A stretch of 12,101 nt of DNA, taken from positions 1 to 12,101 of the forward strand of contig CALIIP010000123.1 of NCBI GenBank assembly GCA_938018045.1, given 5' to 3'. The DNA is from an uncultured Flavobacteriaceae bacterium. GTDB taxonomy: Bacteria; Bacteroidota; Bacteroidia; Flavobacteriales; Flavobacteriaceae. Position 1 is the first letter of the stretch, and the number at the start of each line of letters is the position of its first letter. Under the pieces are notes generated by a model. That model made no database searches. It was given only the letters and a program-made list of their open reading frames with translations, and was not told the DNA's origin. A program made the translations under genes and the position numbers. Positions 7,488 to 12,101 of this stretch are shown here, in pieces.

Positions 7488-7853
7488 TTAAGCAGATATT
7501 ACAGTTACTTTGGCATCTCCCCAAAGACTTTCGATATCATAAAACTCGCGTGTATGTTTTTGAAAAATATGTACAACCACATTTACATAATCCATCAAAA
7601 TCCATTCTGCGTTTGATTCACCTTCAATATGCCAAGGTTTGTCTTGAAGTTCTTTGCTAACTAATTTTTGAACAGAACCAGAAATTGCACTAACTTGTGT
7701 GTTAGAATTTCCAGAGCATATAATGAAATAATCTGTGACTGTATTTTCAATTTCTCTTAAGTCAAATAACTGAATATCAAGACCTTTCACTTCTTCTATT
7801 CCTTTTATTATTTCAGTTATTAAATTATCAGTACTTGGTTTTTTCTTCGCCAT
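7488..7853 (-). CDS. rsfS: Ribosomal silencing factor RsfS
   Basis: This 121-residue protein of the RsfS (Iojap/YbeB) family binds ribosomal protein uL14 on the large subunit and blocks subunit joining when nutrients are scarce. Family blocks are clear: DIQLFDLREIENTVTDYFII (about residues 26-45), ICSGNSNTQVSAI, WHIEGESNAEWILMDYVNVV and the ending FQKHTREFYDIESLWGDA. The length is normal and the start MAKKKPSTDN is the usual kind in flavobacteria. It is the first gene of the seven-gene - strand block, with a good -7 box about 22 bases upstream, and shares an 85-base divergent region with birA. Its place before ftsH is a common flavobacterial arrangement. Confidence 0.95.
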   Translation of the reverse strand: MAKKKPSTDNLITEIIKGIEEVKGLDIQLFDLREIENTVTDYFIICSGNSNTQVSAISGSVQKLVSKELQDKPWHIEGESNAEWILMDYVNVVVHIFQKHTREFYDIESLWGDAKVTVISA

Positions 7854-7864
7854 TAAAAAATGTT

Positions 7865-7872
7865 TAATTTTG
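7865..7872 (+). promoter_or_regulatory. Candidate -7 box for birA
   Basis: TAATTTTG matches TAnnTTTG on the + strand, 66 bases before the birA start. No clear -33 TTG is found at 17-23 bases upstream. The box faces the rsfS -7 box on the other strand with only 3 bases between them. An alternative is a poorer promoter closer to birA: TTG at 7901-7903 and TAATATAT at 7924-7931, spacer 20, which would give an almost leaderless mRNA. Confidence 0.38.
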
Positions 7873-7875
7873 CTA

Positions 7876-7883
7876 CAAAGTTA
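7876..7883 (-). promoter_or_regulatory. Candidate -7 box for the rsfS-ftsH-cdsA operon
   Basis: On the - strand this reads TAACTTTG, a perfect match to TAnnTTTG. Transcription would start about 7 bases further on, leaving a 5' leader of roughly 15 bases before the rsfS ATG. This is typical for genes in this phylum, which rely little on Shine-Dalgarno pairing. No TTG-type -33 box is visible at the usual distance, so the call rests on the -7 box and its position. Confidence 0.5.
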
Positions 7884-7938
7884 TTGATTTTTTATGGTTA
7901 TTGCCCTATAAAAATAACGATTGTAATATATTACTTGT

Positions 7939-8676
7939 ATGAAGATAATCAAACTTGATGCCATCGACTCTACCAACACGTTTTTAAAAGAATTGTGTCA
8001 AGAAAAAGATGTTGAAGACTTTACAGTTGTTATCACAAACAATCAAACAAAAGGTCGAGGTCAAATGACTTCTGCATGGAATTCAATAAATAATAATAAT
8101 CTTACTTTCAGCATATTAACTAAATTTAAAGACCTTGATGTTAACAATCAGTTTTGGATAAGTAAAGCCATTTCTTTGGCAGTTTATGATGCTGTGTCTA
8201 CTTTTTTATCAGTAAAAATAAGTGTAAAATGGCCTAACGACATTCTGGCAGAACAACAAAAATTAAGTGGAATATTGATAGAAAATTCAGTCAATAAGTC
8301 AAAAATTAAATATTCTGTTGTTGGAATAGGATTAAATGTAAATCAAACGCATTTCGAAAACTTACCAAACGCTACATCTATGAAGTTGATTTCTGGTATG
8401 TATTTCAATTTAGATGAAGTTTTAAATGCCATAATTAATAACATTAAAAAATATGTTGAACTTATAAATGCAAAAGATTTTGAAATAATTGATAAGTTAT
8501 ACCTAAAACGATTGTATAAAATAAATGTCCCGTCAATGTTTAGAGATAGTAATGAAACTGTTTTTATGGGAAAGATTCTCGGAGTTTCAAATGAAGGTAG
8601 ACTTCAAATTGAGATAGAAGACGAAACGATTAAAGAATATGAATTAAAAGAAATTAAACTCGTCAAATTGAGTTAA
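7939..8676 (+). CDS. birA: Biotin--[acetyl-CoA-carboxylase] ligase, single-function type
   Basis: This 245-residue enzyme activates biotin with ATP and transfers it to the biotin carboxyl carrier protein of biotin-dependent carboxylases. Catalytic landmarks in order are DSTN (residues 10-13), the biotin-binding loop GRGQMTSAW (39-47), KWPND (97-101), KLSGILIE (108-115) with the key Lys108, and GIGLNVN (129-135), followed by a small C-terminal beta domain. The N-terminal winged-helix domain of E. coli BirA is absent, so it should not act as a repressor. In the biotin loop Gln42 replaces the Arg found in the E. coli GRGRRG loop. I recall GRGQM-type loops as usual in Bacteroidota. It is divergent from rsfS and convergent with the SRPBCC gene, so it is probably transcribed alone. 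Confidence 0.95.
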   Translation: MKIIKLDAIDSTNTFLKELCQEKDVEDFTVVITNNQTKGRGQMTSAWNSINNNNLTFSILTKFKDLDVNNQFWISKAISLAVYDAVSTFLSVKISVKWPNDILAEQQKLSGILIENSVNKSKIKYSVVGIGLNVNQTHFENLPNATSMKLISGMYFNLDEVLNAIINNIKKYVELINAKDFEIIDKLYLKRLYKINVPSMFRDSNETVFMGKILGVSNEGRLQIEIEDETIKEYELKEIKLVKLS

Positions 8677-8682
8677 TTATTA

Positions 8683-9072
8683 TTATAAACTTTCAATATT
8701 CGATGAAAGTGTATCTATAAATTTTTGCAAAGGCCTTTTAATCATCATCGCCATCATGGGATTAAAACTTCCTTCGAAATCAAAAGTTGCTTCACACATT
8801 GTATCATCCAATTCATCAATATCCACTGTTAGCGTGAAAGGTAATTTACTGCTTGCAGCACCTAAAATAATTTGGCTGTATTCTGTTCTTTCTTTTAAAA
8901 CTAATCTAATTTCAGGCATGCCTTTTAAGCCAAAAATGAATGAATCTCCATCAACCTCAAATTTTTCAGTATTTTCTGGCATTAGTTGCTCAAAATTATT
9001 TAAATCGGTTAAAAATTCAAACAATTCTTTTTGCGACTTTTGACTTATGATGCTGTTAGATTTTAAGTTCAT
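8683..9072 (-). CDS. SRPBCC (START-like) fold protein, function unknown
   Basis: This 129-residue protein fits the SRPBCC/polyketide-cyclase-like superfamily, whose members form a helix-grip fold with a hydrophobic pocket. Seen features are an N-terminal strand MNLKSNSIISQKS, a helix with the common FEFLTDLNNFEQLMP pattern (residues 18-32), alternating beta strands to about residue 100, and a long C-terminal helix starting MMAMMIKRPLQKFIDTL. No signal peptide is present and the ligand cannot be deduced. It lies 24 bases after pyrE with no promoter-like sequence in the gap, so it is probably co-transcribed with it. I recall this pyrE-SRPBCC pairing from other flavobacteria. Its stop is 6 bases from the convergent birA stop. 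Confidence 0.82.
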   Translation of the reverse strand: MNLKSNSIISQKSQKELFEFLTDLNNFEQLMPENTEKFEVDGDSFIFGLKGMPEIRLVLKERTEYSQIILGAASSKLPFTLTVDIDELDDTMCEATFDFEGSFNPMMAMMIKRPLQKFIDTLSSNIESL

Positions 9073-9096
9073 TTTGGTTGGTTTAATTCGTAAATA

Positions 9097-9738
9097 TTAC
9101 TGTTTCCACTCACTTGGATTTTTTCTCCAATCATTAAGAGTGTCAATGTCTTTTTCTGATATATAATTCGTTTTATTTGCTTGTTCAATGAGCGATTGGT
9201 AATTACTTAAAATAGTTAAATCTACGTTGTCTTTTTTGAAATTTTTCTCAGCAATATCAAAGCCGTAAGAAAAAATTGCAACCATTCCTTTAACTGTTGC
9301 ATTTGCTTTTTTCAATGCTTTTACTGCATTCAAACTACTTTTTCCAGTACTTATCAAATCTTCAATAACTACAACATTTGAACCGCTTTCAAGCATTCCT
9401 TCAACTTGATTTTGTCTTCCGTGTTTCTTTGCTTCTGGTCTTACGTATACAAAAGGTACACCAAGTTCTTCTGCAACCAAAACACCAAGCGCAATTGCAC
9501 CTGTTGCAACACCAGCAATTACATCTGGTTTTCCATATTTTTCAACTACAAGATTCGCAATTTCTTGTCTTAAAAAAGTTCTAATTTGAGGAAATGAAAG
9601 TGTTGTTCTATTGTCACAATATATAGGTGATTTCCATCCTGATGCCCATGTAAAAGGGTCATTGGGTTGTAATTTAATAGCTTTAATTTGTAATAATAAT
9701 TCAGCAGTTTTTTTTGCAGTATCTTTGTTCTTAATCAT
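9097..9738 (-). CDS. pyrE: Orotate phosphoribosyltransferase
   Basis: This 213-residue cytosolic enzyme joins orotate to PRPP to make orotidine 5'-phosphate, the fifth step of pyrimidine synthesis. The PRPP-binding motif is VVVIEDLISTGKSS (residues 122-135). The flexible catalytic loop is RPEAKKHGRQNQVEG (100-114), and the FTWASGWKSPIYCDNR block (29-44) is the family's N-terminal signature. The frame is open five codons further upstream to an ATG at 9753. The ATG at 9738 was preferred because the protein then begins MIKNKDTAKK, as in relatives, and because the -7 box lies exactly in those extra codons. It is divergent from the Nudix gene with 7 bases between starts and leads into the SRPBCC gene. 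Confidence 0.96.
   Translation of the reverse strand: MIKNKDTAKKTAELLLQIKAIKLQPNDPFTWASGWKSPIYCDNRTTLSFPQIRTFLRQEIANLVVEKYGKPDVIAGVATGAIALGVLVAEELGVPFVYVRPEAKKHGRQNQVEGMLESGSNVVVIEDLISTGKSSLNAVKALKKANATVKGMVAIFSYGFDIAEKNFKKDNVDLTILSNYQSLIEQANKTNYISEKDIDTLNDWRKNPSEWKQ
9720..9727 (+). promoter_or_regulatory. Candidate -7 box for the Nudix gene, inside pyrE
   Basis: TATCTTTG matches TAnnTTTG on the + strand, 18 bases before the Nudix ATG, so the expected 5' leader is about 12 bases. The box lies inside the first codons of pyrE on the opposite strand. No good -33 TTG is seen at 17-23 bases upstream. It faces the pyrE -7 box 15 bases away. Confidence 0.42.
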
Positions 9739-9742
9739 ATTG

Positions 9743-9750
9743 CAAATGTA
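9743..9750 (-). promoter_or_regulatory. Candidate -7 box for pyrE, overlapping the Nudix start codon
   Basis: On the - strand this reads TACATTTG, a perfect match to TAnnTTTG, ending 4 bases before the pyrE ATG. A start about 7 bases downstream would make the pyrE mRNA leaderless or nearly so. The same bases contain the Nudix ATG on the + strand. There is no clear -33 TTG at the right distance. Confidence 0.45.
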
Positions 9751-10333
9751 CAAAATTTTCTATAACGAAGTTCTAATTTTATTAACAGACCGTCTTGATA
9801 ATTTATCCAAAGATGGTTTTTATTATAAGGATGATATTACCATAGAATCGGTTTTAGAAATTGCAAAATCAAATAAATTTAGTATTATTTATTTGTATCA
9901 CAATGACTTAAAGTCACTTTGGAAAGAGTTTAAATGGTTTTTTAAAATAGAAAAATCTGCTGGTGGATTGGTAAAAAATATCAATAAAGAAACACTTTTT
10001 ATTTATCGATTTGAAAAATGGGACTTACCAAAGGGTAAAATAGAAAAAGGCGAATCTAAAAAAGAGGCAGCAATTAGAGAAGTAGAAGAAGAATGTGGTG
10101 TTGATGGATTAATAATTCAAGAAAAACTTCAAAAAACGTATCATATTTTCCAAAGAAAAAATCGTAAAACTTTAAAAATCACGCATTGGTATTCAATGAA
10201 AACTAATTATTCTGGTGTCTTAATACCTCAGTTAGAAGAGGGGATTACTGATGTTGTTTTTAAGAATGATTCCGAAGTCAAAGAGGCTTTAAAAAATACC
10301 TACGGAAATATTAAACTCCTATTTCATACCTAA
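9746..10333 (+). CDS. Nudix hydrolase
   Basis: This 195-residue protein carries a complete Nudix box, G-x5-E-x7-RE-U-x-EE-x-G-U, at residues 97-119: GKIEKGE, then SKKEAAI, then REVEEECGV. This is the metal-binding catalytic site that hydrolyses nucleoside diphosphates linked to another moiety. The box follows FEKWDLPKG, a common lead-in. The N-terminal 70 residues form an extra alpha/beta segment before the Nudix core (which begins about SAGGLVKN), and I do not recognise its function. The substrate cannot be predicted. The frame extends upstream to 9611, but that part is antisense to the conserved pyrE N-terminus, and the start at 9746 (MYKIFYNE) agrees with relatives I recall. Its stop is followed with no spacing by the REP-like inverted repeat. 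Confidence 0.9.
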   Translation: MYKIFYNEVLILLTDRLDNLSKDGFYYKDDITIESVLEIAKSNKFSIIYLYHNDLKSLWKEFKWFFKIEKSAGGLVKNINKETLFIYRFEKWDLPKGKIEKGESKKEAAIREVEEECGVDGLIIQEKLQKTYHIFQRKNRKTLKITHWYSMKTNYSGVLIPQLEEGITDVVFKNDSEVKEALKNTYGNIKLLFHT

Positions 10334-10405
10334 TTGTCATTCCTGCGAAGGCAGGAATCTAAACCTAAACTAAAAAATGGATTCCTGCCTTCGCAGGAAT
10401 GACAA
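10334..10405. repeat. REP-like paired palindrome (26-bp perfect inverted repeat)
   Basis: The left arm at 10334-10359 begins TTGTCATTCCTGCGAAGG and the right arm at 10380-10405 is its exact reverse complement over all 26 bases, with a 20-base spacer. Each arm also holds its own hairpin: ATTCCTGC and GCAGGAAT around GAAG at 10339-10358, mirrored around CTTC at 10381-10400. The arms are clearly GC-richer than the surroundings. The motif GTCATTCCTGCG..GGCAGGAAT resembles short dispersed palindromes found in many bacterial genomes, so this looks like two REP units in opposite orientation, or a small MITE-like element. It begins right after the Nudix stop. As RNA it would fold very stably and could protect the Nudix mRNA 3' end or slow polymerase. 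There is no U-tract for a classical terminator. Confidence 0.85.
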
Positions 10406-10446
10406 AAGTGTTTTGTAAATCAAAGGGAATCAATAATTTAATGTTA

Positions 10447-10477
10447 TTGCATAGTCTCGTTTAAAGCATTACATTTG
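10447..10477 (+). promoter_or_regulatory. Bacteroidota-type promoter for the SulP gene
   Basis: A TTG at 10447-10449 (-33 box) and TACATTTG at 10470-10477 (-7 box, perfect TAnnTTTG) are 20 bases apart, inside the usual 17-23 range. Transcription would begin near 10484, about 14 bases before the SulP ATG. This is the only promoter in the window with both boxes well placed. Confidence 0.68.
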
Positions 10478-10497
10478 CCGCTTCAAAAAACAGGATA

Positions 10498-12101
10498 ATG
10501 ACAGAATTTATTAGAAAAAGAGCATCAAACGCTAAGAATGATATATTAAGTGGATTAACAGTTGCACTGGCATTGGTTCCAGAAGCAGTTGCATTTGCAT
10601 TTGTTGCAGGAGTTGATCCTTTAGTAGGATTATATGCTGCATTTATGATAGGTTTGATTACTTCTATTTTTGGTGGACGTCCTGGAATGATAAGTGGAGC
10701 CACAGGAGCCTTGGCAGTTGTGATGGTTGCATTGGTTGCCAAAGGAAATTCTATGGGAATGGAAGGTGAGCAATTAGGTTTGTATTATCTATTTGCTACT
10801 GTTATTTTGATGGGAGTTATTCAAATGCTTGCAGGAGTTTTTAAACTCGGTAAGTTTGTGAGATTGATTCCACATCCTGTAATGATGGGATTTGTAAATG
10901 GTTTGGCAATCGTAATTTTCTTATCTCAATTGGGAATGTTTAAAGAGATTATTGGAGGGGAAAAAGTGTGGATGGAAGGAATGAAATTATGGATAATGAT
11001 TGGTTTGGTTCTTTTGACAATGGCAATTATGTTTGGTTTGCCAAAAATAACTAAGAAATTACCAGAAGCATTGATAGCTATTTTAGTGGTTTCGGCAATA
11101 GTAATCTTCGGAAATTTAGATGTTGCAACTGTTGGAAGTTTCATACGTGATGGAGGAGGAGAAGGACTAAAAGGAGGTTTGCCATCATTTCAATGGGATA
11201 TCTTTAATAAAGTGCCTTTCAATTTAGAAACTTTAAAATTCATTTTTCCTTATGCATTAATACTTGCAGCAATTGGGTTAATAGAATCATTGATGACATT
11301 GAATTTAATTGACGAGTTAACAGAAACTCGCGGAAATTCTAATAGAGAATGTTTAGCGCAAGGAGGAGCAAATATCGTAACAGGACTTTTCGGAGGAATG
11401 GGAGGATGCGCCATGATTGGTCAATCATTGATCAATATAAAAGGTGGAGGACGCACAAGACTTTCGGGAATAGTAGCAGCATTAACCTTATTGGCATTCA
11501 TTCTTTTTGCTTCAGGATTGATAGAACAAGTACCAATCTCTGCTTTGGTAGGAGTGATGTTTATGGTTGTAGTAGGAACATTTGCTTGGTCTAGTTTTAG
11601 AATCATGAATAAAATTCCTTTTACAGATGTTTTTGTATTGATACTCGTTTCTGCTCTAACAGTTATTTTTGATTTAGCGATAGCAGTAATTGCTGGAGTT
11701 ATTGTAAGCGCATTGGTTTTTGCTTGGGAAAGCGCAAGACGTATTCGTGCACGTAAGCGTATGAAGGAAGACGGAACGAAAGTATACGAAATTTGGGGAC
11801 CTTTATTCTTTGGTTCTATAACAGCGTTTAACGATAAGTTTGACGTAAAGAATGACCCAGAAAATGTAGAAATTGATTTTGTTGAAGCAAGAATAAGTGA
11901 TCACTCTGCATTAGAAGCAATATTTAGTTTGGTAAACAAATATGAAGCGGAAGGGAAATCAATAAAATTAAAACATTTAAGCACAGATTGTAAAGTGCTT
12001 TTATACAAAGCAAGTCCTAAATTTAGAGAAGTAATTATTGAGGCTGTTGATGATCCAAGATATCACTTAGCAGAAAATCCTGAGGCGTTTACGAAGGCGT
12101 T
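10498..12101 (+). CDS. SulP-family inorganic anion transporter with STAS domain (3' end outside window)
   Basis: An uninterrupted frame from ATG 10498 to the window end encodes 534 residues of a SulP/SLC26-type transporter. Characterised members move sulfate, bicarbonate or other anions across the inner membrane. The first transmembrane block shows the family pattern GLTVALALVPEAVAFAFVAG (residues 19-38), then VGLYAAF, FGGRPGMISGATGA (58-71) and later a GGMGGCAMIGQS segment. Many hydrophobic helices follow until about residue 415. The charged linker RRIRARKRMKED leads to a cytosolic STAS domain from about 428, recognised by WGPLFFGSITAFNDKF and IDFVEARISDHSALEA with Asp468-His-Ser470, where anti-sigma antagonists have their phosphorylatable region. 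The substrate cannot be read from sequence. A good promoter precedes it, so it is independent of the Nudix gene. Confidence 0.93.
   Translation, partial: MTEFIRKRASNAKNDILSGLTVALALVPEAVAFAFVAGVDPLVGLYAAFMIGLITSIFGGRPGMISGATGALAVVMVALVAKGNSMGMEGEQLGLYYLFATVILMGVIQMLAGVFKLGKFVRLIPHPVMMGFVNGLAIVIFLSQLGMFKEIIGGEKVWMEGMKLWIMIGLVLLTMAIMFGLPKITKKLPEALIAILVVSAIVIFGNLDVATVGSFIRDGGGEGLKGGLPSFQWDIFNKVPFNLETLKFIFPYALILAAIGLIESLMTLNLIDELTETRGNSNRECLAQGGANIVTGLFGGMGGCAMIGQSLINIKGGGRTRLSGIVAALTLLAFILFASGLIEQVPISALVGVMFMVVVGTFAWSSFRIMNKIPFTDVFVLILVSALTVIFDLAIAVIAGVIVSALVFAWESARRIRARKRMKEDGTKVYEIWGPLFFGSITAFNDKFDVKNDPENVEIDFVEARISDHSALEAIFSLVNKYEAEGKSIKLKHLSTDCKVLLYKASPKFREVIIEAVDDPRYHLAENPEAFTKA

Noticed and set aside
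9611..9745. 45-codon upstream extension of the Nudix frame
   Set aside because: It is antisense to the conserved pyrE N-terminus, and the -7 box at 9720-9727 lies inside it, so a start at 9746 is far more likely.
9739..9753. Five-codon upstream extension of pyrE (MYICN)
   Set aside because: These codons are the pyrE -7 box itself, and the conserved protein start is MIKNKDTAKK at 9738.
10334..10405. Reading the inverted repeat as a Rho-independent terminator
   Set aside because: The stem is followed by AAAAGTG rather than a T-run on the + strand, and the nested palindromic arms are not terminator-like. A partial terminating effect is still possible.
10461..11606. Three - strand frames (10461-10742, 10926-11144, 11421-11606) as genes
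   Set aside because: They lie antisense to the long SulP frame, and their Ala/Thr/Pro/Ile-rich composition reflects GGA- and GCA-rich coding DNA on the + strand. The + frame at 11349-11594 is also a shadow of SulP.

Overview
The window is chromosomal DNA from a member of the Bacteroidota, most likely a marine or otherwise low-GC Flavobacteriaceae. The base composition is strongly AT-rich and starts lack Shine-Dalgarno sequences. Several intergenic regions carry the Bacteroidota-type -7 box TAnnTTTG. The protein families and their order are those of flavobacterial housekeeping regions: aroE next to a DUF349 protein, rsfS-ftsH-LUD-cdsA-psd-ACBP, and pyrE-SRPBCC divergent from a Nudix gene. No mobile gene, CRISPR array, tRNA or rRNA is visible. 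No gap between genes exceeds about 165 bases.

Left part (1-2332, + strand): the 3' end of aroE (shikimate dehydrogenase), then a 638-residue protein with five DUF349 repeats, closed by a strong bidirectional terminator. From there to 7853 runs a seven-gene block on the - strand, transcribed right to left: rsfS (ribosome silencing factor), ftsH (membrane AAA+ zinc protease), a LUD-domain protein, cdsA (CDP-diacylglycerol synthase), psd (phosphatidylserine decarboxylase), a small acyl-CoA-binding protein and a YceI-like lipoprotein. Gaps are 3-56 bases, so this is probably one operon joining ribosome dormancy, membrane proteolysis and phospholipid synthesis. It ends at the shared terminator.

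Middle part (7854-9738): birA (biotin protein ligase without a DNA-binding domain) runs rightward from a divergent promoter region shared with rsfS. It meets head-on a two-gene - strand unit, pyrE (orotate phosphoribosyltransferase) followed by a small SRPBCC-fold protein. The birA and SRPBCC stops are only 6 bases apart.

Right part (9746-12101): a Nudix hydrolase whose start codon lies 7 bases from the divergent pyrE start. It is followed immediately after its stop by a 72-base REP-like element, a perfect 26-base inverted repeat whose arms are themselves hairpins. Then comes a well-formed promoter and a SulP-family anion transporter with a C-terminal STAS domain, cut by the window end.

I see no clear new defence or mobile system. 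The points most worth a second look are the REP-like element, the face-to-face -7 boxes at both divergent gene pairs, the uncharacterised LUD protein inside the phospholipid operon, and the DUF349 repeat protein with two repeats almost identical at the DNA level.
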